Below, in pieces: positions 24,801 through 33,416 of a DNA stretch of 64,000 bases; position 1 is the first letter of the stretch; every line of letters begins with the position of its first letter. The DNA lies in contig NZ_CP097384.1 in assembly GCF_024584705.1 (NCBI RefSeq), positions 744,001 through 808,000 on the forward strand. Direction: 5' to 3'. A program made the translations under genes and the position numbers. This DNA is from Blastopirellula sp. J2-11. GTDB lineage: Bacteria > Planctomycetota > Planctomycetia > Pirellulales > Pirellulaceae. Under the pieces are notes generated by a model that had not been told where the DNA came from, made no database searches, and worked only from the letters and a program-made list of their open reading frames with translations.

Positions 24801-25139
24801 CTAGCCCGCTGCGCCAGCGAGGGAATGCGCTTGGCAATTCCAACTCGGATTGAAGTGGCGAGCCGCATTCCCTCGCTCGCGCATTTTGAAGTTGCGCTAT
24901 TTGGCCGAACGGATTCCGGTTGGCCCGGATAGCTCCGCTATCGGGGCCGACGAAGTCGGTAGGAGGCATCGAGCCGCGGTCGGACTTACTTCGGTGGTCG
25001 CTATACCGTTGGAAATGGCGAAAAGCCCCTGAACTGCTTACCGGGAACCAATGCCTCTTACGGCTGCGCCGCCCCGCTTGGCAATTCCAACTCGGATTGA
25101 AGTGGCGAGCCGCATTCCCTCGCTCGCGCAGCGGGCTAG
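24801..25139. repeat. Repeat island 4: module C interrupted by modules E and D with a 56-bp duplication
   Basis: Module C opens at CTAG 24801 and runs to 24883. Then an E core (24889-24902) and a right-truncated module D (24918-25074) intervene. The C sequence resumes at 25075 and closes at CTAG 25136-25139. The 56 bases at 24828-24883 are repeated without change at 25075-25130, flanking the insert. Confidence 0.85.
24918..25074. repeat. Module D, copy 2 (right end missing)
   Basis: It starts GGTTGGCCCGGATAGCTCCG and continues through GACGAAGTCGGTAGGAGGCA to GGCTGCGCCGCCCC, then stops without the closing GATAGC arm. Confidence 0.8.
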
Positions 25140-25146
25140 TGTTCCG

Positions 25147-25959
25147 TCACATGATAATGTTGGCTCGTTGGCGATTCGCTTCGTACAACAACACCGCGGC
25201 GGTGGTCGAGACGTTCAGACTGTCGGCGATGCCGCGCATCGGCAAGCGGATATTGGTGACGTCATCGGCGAGCCAGCGATCGGAAAGGCCTTCCGCTTCG
25301 CTACCTAGAATGAGTGCGGTTGGGCCGGTGAATTTGACCTGCTCGTACGAGACGGCGCCTTCAACGCGGGCGGCGAACATCGTTGCGCCGGCTGTTCGCA
25401 AAAAGGTCAACGTTTCCGCGGTTGTCGCTTCAAACGTGGGGATGGCGAAGATCGTGCCGAGACTGGCGCGGATTGCATTCGGATTGAAGATATCGGTTCG
25501 CGCGTCGGCGGCGATCAGACAATCGGCGCCAACGGCATCTGCTGTGCGCAAGATCGCGCCCAGATTGCCAGGCTTTTCGACGCCTTCCAGCACCACGATC
25601 AGCGGCCGCTTCCCCAGTTTTTCGTGATCGAGCATCGTATCGGGATAGTTGGCGACGGCGATAACCCCTTCGGCGCGCTCGCCAAACGAGAGCTTCTCGC
25701 AGACGTCGCGGGTGATCTCAAAGAGATTCAAGTCACGGTCTTGCGAGATCCGCTGGCGCAGCGCTTCCGCTTCTTCACCGACCAGCAGTTCGTCGCAGAC
25801 GAAGAGTTCGAGCAGGGGAAATCCGGTCGCCAGCGCGCGATCGATTTCGCGAATGCCGTCAATGATCGTGCGCCCTTGCTGTTGGCGCGCACGTCGCTGA
25901 CGCAGTTTGGACGCTGCTTTGATCCGGGGGTTTTGCACGCTCGTAATACGCTCGGGCAT
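25147..25959 (-). CDS. TrmH/SpoU family RNA 2'-O-methyltransferase
   Basis: A 270-residue SPOUT methyltransferase. The N-terminal substrate-binding domain starts ITSVQNPRIKAASKLRQRRA, as in 23S rRNA methyltransferases. The knotted SAM domain has LEGVEKPGNLGAILRTADA, 'IRASLGTIFAIPTF', ALILGSEAEGLSD and LPMRGIADSLNVSTTAAVLL. The exact target nucleotide cannot be told. The stop TGA lies inside a partial repeat end (CTAGTGTTCCGTCACA), so the native C-terminus may have been altered. Next to a second methyltransferase gene in the same direction, 18 bases apart. Confidence 0.92.
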   Translation of the reverse strand: MPERITSVQNPRIKAASKLRQRRARQQQGRTIIDGIREIDRALATGFPLLELFVCDELLVGEEAEALRQRISQDRDLNLFEITRDVCEKLSFGERAEGVIAVANYPDTMLDHEKLGKRPLIVVLEGVEKPGNLGAILRTADAVGADCLIAADARTDIFNPNAIRASLGTIFAIPTFEATTAETLTFLRTAGATMFAARVEGAVSYEQVKFTGPTALILGSEAEGLSDRWLADDVTNIRLPMRGIADSLNVSTTAAVLLYEANRQRANIIM

Positions 25960-25977
25960 GAAGGGATTCCGTAGGGG

Positions 25978-26820
25978 TTAGGACCAGCGAGCCAAGATGC
26001 CGCTCGGCAGACGTCGACCGTCTGCGGAAGTGATGAACAGGGGACGAGCTTCGAGACGCGCCGCTTTGCGCCCAAAAAAATAAAGCTCCAGCATCTCCCG
26101 CAACTGGACAGGGCCGAGACCCGGCGAATGGCAAGTGAGCAAGATCGCCGCATCGTCGGTCGAGATGGCTCGCAAGTCCTGCAGCAGCGCCGGCAAGTCT
26201 TGCTCGACGCGCCAGACTTCTCCTTTGGCCCCGTGTCCGTAACTGGGGGGATCGAGAACAATCGCGTTATAGCGGGCTCCCCGCTTTCGTTCGCGCCGGA
26301 CGAACTTGCGGGCGTCATCGGCGATCCAGCGGATAGGAGCATCGGCCAGACTCGAGAGCTCGGCGTTGCGACGTGCCCACGCGACCACGTTTTTGGCGGC
26401 GTCGACATGGGTGACTTCGGCGCCGGCGGCGGCCGCCGCCAAAGTGCTACCCCCGGTGTAGGCGAATAAATTGAGGACTTTGGCCGATTCTCGCTGGGTG
26501 ACCCAATCGGCGAGCCAATCCCAGTTTTCGGCCTGTTCTGGAAAAACGCCCAAGTGTCCGAATTCGGTCGGTTTTAGCTCGAAACAGAAGTCGCCATGGG
26601 TGATTGTCCAGTTCAAAGGGAGCGCATCGGCCGGTCGCCAGGCTCCCCGGTCTCCGTTGGTCCGCTCATAGCAGCAAGCGGCGTCACGCCAAAAATCGCG
26701 GCGGTTGGGACGGGTCGCATCGGCAGCCGGCGCTAAGCGATCGAGCAAGAATGCCCCGAAACGCTCTAATTTGCGTCCGTCGCCGAAGTCGAGCAGTTGA
26801 TATTGATCTGGCGTAAACAA
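25978..26820 (-). CDS. Class I SAM-dependent methyltransferase, RlmI-like
   Basis: A 280-residue protein. The SAM-binding motif I is VLNLFAYTGGSTLAAAAAGA, motif II VTHVDAAKNVVAWARRNAE, and the catalytic-type motif is IVLDPPSYGHG (DPPSY), all as in the RlmI/RlmK 23S rRNA cytosine methyltransferases. The usual N-terminal PUA domain is lacking, as in the shorter relatives. It lies just upstream of the SpoU-type gene, suggesting an rRNA-modification operon. Confidence 0.88.
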   Translation of the reverse strand: MFTPDQYQLLDFGDGRKLERFGAFLLDRLAPAADATRPNRRDFWRDAACCYERTNGDRGAWRPADALPLNWTITHGDFCFELKPTEFGHLGVFPEQAENWDWLADWVTQRESAKVLNLFAYTGGSTLAAAAAGAEVTHVDAAKNVVAWARRNAELSSLADAPIRWIADDARKFVRRERKRGARYNAIVLDPPSYGHGAKGEVWRVEQDLPALLQDLRAISTDDAAILLTCHSPGLGPVQLREMLELYFFGRKAARLEARPLFITSADGRRLPSGILARWS

Positions 26821-26910
26821 GGTGACTAGGGCTGAAAGGGGAGTGTACGATTGATTTCCTCTGGCATTATTGTGAAGATCGGGGGAGAATACGAAAGACC
26901 GCCTTCAAAA

Positions 26911-28146
26911 ATGCCGCTAACCAAGGAACGGCCGTTGAGACCGTCTCTCCTCTGCATCCCGCTCGCTTTTCTGATTTTTTGTTCAGGCGATATCTATGCG
27001 CAACCCCCTGCCGAGTCGGCGGGGGACGAAGCGCTTGTCGAAAGCGAACCGCCAGCCGCGACTGCGATGTCGGCGGATGAAATTCGGCGTTTGATCGCCA
27101 AACTTGATTCGGAACGTTTCTTGATCCGAGAAGATGCGACCGAAAAGCTGTCGCACGCCGGTCCCGAAGCGATTGACGAATTAACGGCGGCGGTCGCCAG
27201 CGGAAGTTTGGAAAAATCGATCCGCTGCATTCATATTTTGAAGCAGTACACGCTGGGGAGCGATATCAACGCCGAGATCGCCGCGACCGAACGTCTGGAA
27301 CTGATCTCGACCGCCGGCCATGACCGCGTTTCTCAGTATGCACAGGAGATGCTCAATCGGGTCGCCGCGCTGCAGGAAGAACGTTCGCGCCGCGTACTGC
27401 GGAGTCTAGGCGTGAAGTTCAGCGAATATCTGCCTGCGAACGGGTTTATCGATTCGTCGCGTGGTCCTAGCGTCACGATTGACGACAGCTTCCAAGGAAC
27501 GGCGAGTGAGCTCTACTATTTGCGACAGCTGCGCTTTATCGAAGACGTGCAGCTCTCGGGCGAGAAAATTACGCCGGAGTATCTAAAGCAGATCGCTGCG
27601 ATGGATAACGTGCGCTTGTTAACGATCAAAGACGCGCCGAAGATTGACGACGTCGCATTGCAAGAATTGAAACCGCTGCTTCCCCAGTTAGAAAATGTGC
27701 GGTTCTATTATCTGCCGATCGATGATGAAGTCATCCCGATGTTTGCGCAGATGCAACGATTGATCAAAGCGGAATTGTTCGGCACCGAGCTTTCCGACGA
27801 AGGGAAGGAAGATCTGTTCGCCCAGTTCGGGGAAGATCAGCGCCGCATGGATATTCGCAACGGGGCTTTTCTCGGCGTGCAAGGATCGACGATCTCCGAA
27901 TCTCCTTGCACCGTCCAAGATGTGCCGCGCGAAGGCAGCGCGTTCGCCGCAGGCGTTCGCAAGGACGACGTCATTCAGGCGGTGGATGGCCAGAAGGTCG
28001 CGCACTTCACAGCGCTCACCGATATTCTGCGTGACAAAAAGGTGGGGGATAAAGTGAAGATGAAAATCCTCCGCGACGACCAACCGATCGAACTGACCGT
28101 CACGCTGGGCAAATGGCCAATGCGTCCCGAATATAGCAATCGGTAA
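26911..28146 (+). CDS. Secreted PDZ-domain protein
   Basis: With ATG 26911 the product is 411 residues with a signal peptide (PLRPSLLCIPLAFLIFCSGD). A TTG at 26851 with a good AGGGGAG site is an alternative start that would add 20 residues. Residues about 45-150 are helical (HEAT-like: LIAKLDSERFLIREDATEKL), 170-310 look leucine-rich-repeat-like (LRFIEDVQLSGEKITPEYLK), and residues about 315-405 are a PDZ domain (GAFLGVQG ... REGSAFAAGVRKDDVIQAV). No protease domain is present. It may be a periplasmic scaffold. Confidence 0.8.
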   Translation: MPLTKERPLRPSLLCIPLAFLIFCSGDIYAQPPAESAGDEALVESEPPAATAMSADEIRRLIAKLDSERFLIREDATEKLSHAGPEAIDELTAAVASGSLEKSIRCIHILKQYTLGSDINAEIAATERLELISTAGHDRVSQYAQEMLNRVAALQEERSRRVLRSLGVKFSEYLPANGFIDSSRGPSVTIDDSFQGTASELYYLRQLRFIEDVQLSGEKITPEYLKQIAAMDNVRLLTIKDAPKIDDVALQELKPLLPQLENVRFYYLPIDDEVIPMFAQMQRLIKAELFGTELSDEGKEDLFAQFGEDQRRMDIRNGAFLGVQGSTISESPCTVQDVPREGSAFAAGVRKDDVIQAVDGQKVAHFTALTDILRDKKVGDKVKMKILRDDQPIELTVTLGKWPMRPEYSNR

Positions 28147-28211
28147 ACCCATTCTAGAAATTGCGACCGTCGCTCGAATCGGTCGCTGCTCGCACCCCAA
28201 GTGATTTCGAT

Positions 28212-29192
28212 ATGAGCGATACGCTGACTGTCGCCGGCGGTGGCAAACTGCCGGTGGTTGGGCTGGGAACGTGGAAGATTGACGCGGCGATTCTGCCTGA
28301 CTTGATTGTCGCGGCCGTTGCGGCCGGCTATCGTCAATTTGACTGTGCGTGCGACTATGGAAACGAAAAAGAGGTCGGCGCCGGGATTCGTAGGGCGATC
28401 GACCAAGGACTTTGCCGCCGCGAAGATCTCTGGATCACGTCGAAACTTTGGAACACCTATCATCGGCCCGAACATGTTCGCGCGGCGGCTGAGCGTTCGC
28501 TGCAGGACTTGCAGATCGACTACTTCGATCTCTATCACATTCACTTTCCGGTCGCCCTGGAATTTGTTCCCTTTGAAAAACGGTATCCGCCCGATTGGTT
28601 CTTTGATCCCGCTGCGCCAGAGCCGAAGATGCATCCAATCGCCGTTTCCCAGGCCGAAACCTGGGGAGCGATGCAAACGCTGAAAACGGCGGGCATGGCG
28701 CGTCATTTGGGAGTGTGCAATTTTAACGTCGCATTGATTCGCGAGATTACGGCGGCGACTTCGCAGCGTCCTGACGTGCTGCAGGTCGAGCTTCATCCTT
28801 ACTTGGCGCAAGAGCGTCTGCTGCGGTATTGCCGCCAAGAAGGGATCGCGGTGACCGCCTATTCGCCGTTGGGCGCACCTTCTTACGTTCCGCTGGGGAT
28901 GGCCGGCGCAGACGAAGATTTGCTGGCGGAGAAGACGATTCGCGCGATCGCCGAGACGCATGGCAAATCGCCGGGGCAAATCGCGTTGCGATGGAATGTG
29001 CAGCGCGGCGTTGCGGTGATTCCGAAAACAAGCCGCGTCGCACGACTTGCGGAGAACTTGGCGCTGTTCGATTTTCAGCTAAGCGAAAGTGAAATGGCGG
29101 CGATTGGCCAGCTGAATCGCGATCGCCGGTTCAATGACCCCGCCCAGTTTGGCGAAGCGGCGTTCAACACATTCTTCCCGATCTATGACTAA
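28212..29192 (+). CDS. Aldo/keto reductase (xylose-reductase-like)
   Basis: A 326-residue NAD(P)H-dependent reductase. The catalytic tetrad is visible: Asp and Tyr in FDCACDYGNE, Lys in ITSKLWNTYH and His in 'YHIHFPV'. C-terminal landmarks are VAVIPKTSRVARLAENLALF and 'RRFNDPAQFGEAAFNTFFP', close to eukaryote-type D-xylose reductases. It should reduce sugar aldehydes or other carbonyls. Start is ATG 28212. Its last 114 bases overlap the convergent exchanger gene. Confidence 0.92.
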   Translation: MSDTLTVAGGGKLPVVGLGTWKIDAAILPDLIVAAVAAGYRQFDCACDYGNEKEVGAGIRRAIDQGLCRREDLWITSKLWNTYHRPEHVRAAAERSLQDLQIDYFDLYHIHFPVALEFVPFEKRYPPDWFFDPAAPEPKMHPIAVSQAETWGAMQTLKTAGMARHLGVCNFNVALIREITAATSQRPDVLQVELHPYLAQERLLRYCRQEGIAVTAYSPLGAPSYVPLGMAGADEDLLAEKTIRAIAETHGKSPGQIALRWNVQRGVAVIPKTSRVARLAENLALFDFQLSESEMAAIGQLNRDRRFNDPAQFGEAAFNTFFPIYD

Positions 29193-30293
29193 CGGTGGTC
29201 GCGTTTGCTGCGACGTCGCTTCAGCCGTCGGAGCCGCTTGCGCATCTTCCGGCTTGAGGTCGACGTTCGTCAGGCGGTAGATCATCCACAGTGATGCGAG
29301 CACCAGAATCACCACCAACAGCGCATCGGGCTCAACCAGCCAGAAACGTTTCTCCGCGCGATACAGGATTCCCATCGTCGCGACGCACGTAACAAAGATG
29401 ACGGCGGCCGCAGTGAACGCATGGACGATGTTGGCGTCTTGCAGAATCGCGCCGCGCGTATAAAACGCGTCGACCGGCAGGATGATCGCAATGTTGAACG
29501 CGTTGCTTCCGAGGATGTTGCCGATCGCCATATCTGAGGCGCCCATTCGCACTGCGACGATCGTTGTGACCAGCTCGGGCAAGCTGGTGGTCAGCGCCAG
29601 AAACGTGCTGCCGACAAAGGTTCCGCCGAGTCCGGTGACGACGGCGACACGATCGGCGACGATCGACAGATATCTGGCGGCGACAAAAATCACGACCGTC
29701 GCGATCAGGTAAGTGACGATCGCTCGCGCGAGCGACATCTTGATCTCGGCCGCTTCTTCGATCAGCGGCGCTTCAAGCTGCGCGGCGACCTGTTGATCGA
29801 GATAAATCAATCGCAGCGAGAAAAAGTAGAACAGGCCGATACCGATCGAACCAAATCCAATATGCGCCGCCGACAACGAGAAATCGAGCGATTGCTTGTG
29901 CAGGATCAAAAACAGCAGCAAGATCGAAGTCAACGCGATGCTGGCCAACGCCGAGAGAGCATGCGCCGCCGAGACGGAGCTGAACATGCGTTGTTTCGAG
30001 CGGAACGCGAGATCGATGATCCCTAGGATCAGCAGATTGAAGAGGGAGCTTCCCAGGATGTTTCCCATCGCCAGATCAACGCCGTTGGTATAGTCAGGCA
30101 ACTGAACGGCGTTGATGTTGATCGCGAATTCCGGCAGGCTCGTCGCTGCAGCCAACAGCACCAGGCCGGCAAGCGAGCTTCCCAGGCCTGATTTTTCGCC
30201 GATGACGTCGGCCGCCTTGGTCATAAAACTGCCGGCGAAGACGATGACCGCCGCTAGTCCGACGAACTGTCCAAATAAAGTCAGCAATTCCAA
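29079..30293 (-). CDS. Sodium/calcium exchanger family membrane protein
   Basis: A 404-residue protein of the CaCA family with two inverted repeats, each holding an alpha motif: 'LLAAATSLPEFAININAV' with 'AMGNILGSSLFNLLIL', and 'FLALTTSLPELVTTIVAV' with 'AIGNILGSNAFNIAIILP'. About 10-11 transmembrane helices. It would move Ca2+ against Na+ (or a related cation). After the last helix (VILVLASLWMIY) there is a 65-residue tail; its final 38 residues run antisense over the end of the aldo/keto reductase gene and look unlike a conserved domain, so the original stop was probably lost. Confidence 0.92.
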   Translation of the reverse strand: MELLTLFGQFVGLAAVIVFAGSFMTKAADVIGEKSGLGSSLAGLVLLAAATSLPEFAININAVQLPDYTNGVDLAMGNILGSSLFNLLILGIIDLAFRSKQRMFSSVSAAHALSALASIALTSILLLFLILHKQSLDFSLSAAHIGFGSIGIGLFYFFSLRLIYLDQQVAAQLEAPLIEEAAEIKMSLARAIVTYLIATVVIFVAARYLSIVADRVAVVTGLGGTFVGSTFLALTTSLPELVTTIVAVRMGASDMAIGNILGSNAFNIAIILPVDAFYTRGAILQDANIVHAFTAAAVIFVTCVATMGILYRAEKRFWLVEPDALLVVILVLASLWMIYRLTNVDLKPEDAQAAPTAEATSQQTRPPLVIDREECVERRFAKLGGVIEPAIAIQLANRRHFTFA

Positions 30294-30675
30294 GGCGATT
30301 CAGCTCCCCGTTGCGATCGGCGATGGTGTGATTACGCCGCTACTGTACCAGACAACGGCGACGCTCCGCTATCAAGTCGCTGGCCATCGAGAAGGTTTCT
30401 GGAAACGACGGATCAGCCCGCTGGCGACGTTTTTTGCGCTAGGTAATTCGGCGATAATTTTCGGATCTTAACCAAAACTAACGGCAAACTAAACGGAATT
30501 CGTCATTTCGCTACGTATTCTGAGAAGCTTTCCAACTCTGTCGAATCGATCGGCGAAGAGTAAATCGACGAGTATTTGTGACCCGCTGGGAAGTAAGTTG
30601 GTTATTCGGCGATAAGTGTTCAGAAATTACGTATTGCCTGTTTCGTTCTGTAACAGGGGAAGGGCGAGAAGAGTT
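30294..30675. other. Divergent intergenic region, no gene seen
   Basis: This 380-base gap lies upstream of both the exchanger and the small protein gene at 30676. It is AT-richer towards 30470-30620. I see no clear promoter pair, hairpin or open frame I can support. Confidence 0.4.
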
Positions 30676-30963
30676 ATGGCGAAAAAAAACGGCAAGCCCA
30701 AAACGTCGAAAGTGGAAGAGGGAGCGGATCGCGTTCGGCGGAAAGAGCCCTATTCGAGCGAACGAATTACTCGCGTCGTCGATCGCCTGCGTGAACAAGC
30801 GGGGCGCCTGTCGAGTCTGGTTCGCTCGATGGAAGAGGGGGATTTGGACGATGTTGTCGTCGACGGGCACGCAATGTTGCTGCGAGGGTTGAATCAGATC
30901 GACAATTTCGCCGACAATACGGCTAGAGCGGTGCGCGAGGCGCGGACCGCCAAATTTGAGTAA
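30676..30963 (+). CDS. Small charged hypothetical protein
   Basis: A 95-residue hydrophilic protein with an AGGGCGAGAAGAG leader before the ATG. It is highly charged with a long predicted helix (ITRVVDRLREQAGRLSSLVR; LLRGLNQIDNFADNTARAVR) and a basic N-terminus (KKNGKPKTSK). No motif is recognised. The basic and helical character would allow nucleic-acid binding, but this is speculation. Followed after 66 bases by a membrane protein gene. Confidence 0.65.
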   Translation: MAKKNGKPKTSKVEEGADRVRRKEPYSSERITRVVDRLREQAGRLSSLVRSMEEGDLDDVVVDGHAMLLRGLNQIDNFADNTARAVREARTAKFE

Positions 30964-31029
30964 TCACACGACTCGGCTGTCGCTCTCCGCGGTCAGACGA
31001 GTCGTTTGGCGCCGTCGTATTGCTTCTCT

Positions 31030-31434
31030 ATGCCCAAGATCGCTCCTTCGGATCGCGTGAGCGGTTCTCGATTTCAAGTTTGGCTGGCGCGCCTGCTCCT
31101 GTTGTTGCTGGCGCTGTTGGTCGTCGTTCCGCTAGCAATGTTAGGGATCGCGCGGGCCAGCGAAGCGGCTCAGCCGGCGTTCGCGCTCTTGGCGGGGGGC
31201 GCCATCGGATTCGTCGTTTGTTATGCGATCTGGTCGTGGGGATTTGACTCTTCGATGCAGATTCTCTCGTTGATCTTCGGCGTGGTCGTCGCTGCGATGT
31301 GGTTCTCTGACAGCTTTTTCAGCTACGCATTGGGGCTGATGGTCGGGGTAGTCGCTTACTACCGGAGTGAGTGGTTCTGGAGCGGCGCCAATCTCACGGC
31401 GAGATTTGTGCAAGAGCGAATTTTTCGAAGATAG
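31030..31434 (+). CDS. Small four-helix membrane protein
   Basis: A 134-residue product starting at ATG 31030. It contains about four hydrophobic segments (LARLLLLLLALLVVVPLAML; AFALLAGGAIGFVVCYAIW; ILSLIFGVVVAAMWF; FSYALGLMVGVVAYY) and a basic C-terminus (RFVQERIFRR). I do not recognise the family. It probably belongs to one transcript with the gene at 30676. Confidence 0.65.
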   Translation: MPKIAPSDRVSGSRFQVWLARLLLLLLALLVVVPLAMLGIARASEAAQPAFALLAGGAIGFVVCYAIWSWGFDSSMQILSLIFGVVVAAMWFSDSFFSYALGLMVGVVAYYRSEWFWSGANLTARFVQERIFRR

Positions 31435-31553
31435 TCGCCGGCAATTGGCGAATTATCGGAAATTTCTCTAGAACAATTGCAGTGGAGACGATCAAAAAGA
31501 ATACGTTGCGCTAGCGGCGGCCCTATCTCGTTCACTGCTCAACGAGTTATCTC

Positions 31554-32549
31554 GTGGATTCTGATACTTTGACTCGCGATCGGCTCTGTAGCGGGCTTTG
31601 CCTGCCGATCGCTCCGATCGCGATCACCGACGCGCGATTTGACGCGCCGCGGCAAAAGCTGCTTTGGCGATACTATGCGACCGCCGGAGCAGGGGGGGCT
31701 GTGGCCGACCTGTTAAACGCGCCGCCCGCCCAGCGTCGCGAATTGCTGGAGTCGATTGGCGCAGCGCCGACGGAAGCCGGAGGAGAACCGTTTCTACGCA
31801 TCGCCTTGGTTGGCGAAGCGGAGTCGTTGCAACTGGCGGGCGAATTACGCGCAGCCGGGATTCAAGCGATCGCGATCGCCCTGGATGAAACGGCGGCAGG
31901 CTCGCTGGAAGAATTGCTGGGTCTGTTTTACGCGGTGGGGGAAACGCTCCCGTTGATTGTCTATCCGCAAGGGGCAGACTCGCGGCGGTTGGCGAACGTC
32001 GAGAATTGGCGACGTCTGCTGGAGATCCCCCCAGTGATGGCCGTCTGCGTGCCGGCGCATCGACCAACCACCGTAGTCGCGATCCGAGCGCTTGCGGAAA
32101 CCCGCCGCAAAGACATCTGCGTTTATACCGCCAACGAAATCAATCCGGTTGTCGATCTGGTGACGCCGTTTCGTTATACGCTGGGAACCAAATCGATCGA
32201 TCGCCGCGCGGTGGGCGGAATGTTGCGACTATGGGGCGTCTTCACCGCTCGAGCGGTCGAACTGCTCGAACGTTGTCATGTGGTCGCCCAGCGGGGCGCG
32301 ATTCCCGACGAATTGCTGCAAGTCTCGGTCGAAGTCTCCGAGTTGTCGCTGGCGCTTGCCGACGAGAACCACGCCGGGATTCGTGAAGTGCTGGCTCGAC
32401 AGAAGTTTTTGCTCGACAATCGCGACGCCGAGGGAAAACGCCCCAGTCGGGAAGTGATCGAGCGAGCCGCGAGCGCGATCGAAAATCATCCTCATCTAAC
32501 GGACTTCGCCTTTGTCGCCGCGCGGCTGGCGAAGTGGTCTGAAGAGTAA
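31554..32549 (+). CDS. DapA-like TIM-barrel protein lacking the Schiff-base lysine
   Basis: A 331-residue protein with a GTG start. Its layout resembles the dihydrodipicolinate synthase/N-acetylneuraminate lyase family: an opening 'PIAPIAITDARFDAPRQKLL', a middle strand PLIVYPQGADSRRLANVENW like the PxxxYN-P-x-R-T segment, and 'LLEIPPVMAVCVPAH' where active members have I-K-E-x-S-G-D. Here Cys/Pro replaces the lysine, so a typical aldolase reaction is unlikely. The assignment rests on overall pattern only. It could be an unrelated TIM-barrel protein. Confidence 0.5.
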   Translation: MDSDTLTRDRLCSGLCLPIAPIAITDARFDAPRQKLLWRYYATAGAGGAVADLLNAPPAQRRELLESIGAAPTEAGGEPFLRIALVGEAESLQLAGELRAAGIQAIAIALDETAAGSLEELLGLFYAVGETLPLIVYPQGADSRRLANVENWRRLLEIPPVMAVCVPAHRPTTVVAIRALAETRRKDICVYTANEINPVVDLVTPFRYTLGTKSIDRRAVGGMLRLWGVFTARAVELLERCHVVAQRGAIPDELLQVSVEVSELSLALADENHAGIREVLARQKFLLDNRDAEGKRPSREVIERAASAIENHPHLTDFAFVAARLAKWSEE

Positions 32550-32567
32550 CGCGCGACGATGGCGCGG

Positions 32568-33320
32568 TTAGTCTCGCCAGATCTCTCCCAGCAATCGGTG
32601 CAACTGCGGATCGTGCTGCTGGAGTTCGACTTTGACAAACGGATAAAAGTCGTTCGCGCCGAAGTAAGCTTCGGTTCCTTCGGCGAAATACTCCATCTGG
32701 TTCTTTAACGCGTAGTGTTGTTCTTCTTTGCCGTTGGCGCGCAACACTTTTTCGTACTTGCCGCTTTCCTTGGCGCGCTGGTAGGCCGCTTTGATCGCCG
32801 CGTCGTCATAGCCAAGCACGCGATCGTGATAACTGTGCGCTAGTTCGTGTAGAACCATCATCGGCTGTTCGCGTGACCAGTCGATGAATGTGCGAGCATT
32901 GGAGATCTCGACGCACTTCTCTTTCTTTTCCAGGAACCCTTGTTCACGCAGCCAGTCGGCCGACACGTGGTAACAGGCGCAAGGGTTCGCCTTGTCGTTG
33001 TCTAGTTCCAACCAGATCGCCGTTTTTTGCAATTCGGCCAAAGGACGCTTGGGGACGCTACGACAAATCTCGCGCAGTTTGTCTTGCAATAACTGCGTCG
33101 CTTCGTCTCCCAGCTGCTTTTCTTCGCGCAACAGACGTTTGTTGACGTAGACGTCCCACCCTTCGAGATTGATCCGGTGATAAGCGGTGATCGGCTCGTA
33201 GGCCGGTTGTTTTTCGGCGGTCTCGGCGGCGAAGACCGCACAAACGACAAGTGATGCAATCATGGGAGGCAGCTGAAGTTGAATGAGGCGAGAAAGGGGC
33301 GGAAAACGGGTCTGCCGCAA
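32568..33320 (-). CDS. Secreted metallopeptidase-like protein (HExxH)
   Basis: A 250-residue product with a hydrophobic N-terminal segment (MIASLVVCAVFAAETA) acting as signal peptide. The zinc motif is 'VLHELAHSYHDRVLGY', i.e. HELAH with a third possible ligand after it, and a downstream YFAEGTEAYFG, as in anthrax-lethal-factor-like or M48-type planctomycete peptidases. The start is uncertain: TTG 33320 gives a longer n-region with arginines, ATG 33263 gives a short one; neither has a clear ribosome-binding site. Substrate unknown. Confidence 0.75.
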   Translation of the reverse strand: MRQTRFPPLSRLIQLQLPPMIASLVVCAVFAAETAEKQPAYEPITAYHRINLEGWDVYVNKRLLREEKQLGDEATQLLQDKLREICRSVPKRPLAELQKTAIWLELDNDKANPCACYHVSADWLREQGFLEKKEKCVEISNARTFIDWSREQPMMVLHELAHSYHDRVLGYDDAAIKAAYQRAKESGKYEKVLRANGKEEQHYALKNQMEYFAEGTEAYFGANDFYPFVKVELQQHDPQLHRLLGEIWRD

Positions 33321-33416
33321 AATTGGCCGATGACTCAGTTTAGCGTACTACGGCGATGGAGCGTCGCTTGATAACATAGAGAATTGATTTCCTTGGCGGC
33401 GACGGATACCAAAAAC

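Noticed and set aside
24735-25140. Reading frames such as 'RLAIPTRIEVASRIPSLA' and 'PLTDFVGPDSGAIAANQ'
   Set aside because: They are translations of repeat modules C and D; the same peptides appear wherever those modules occur and have no ribosome-binding sites.
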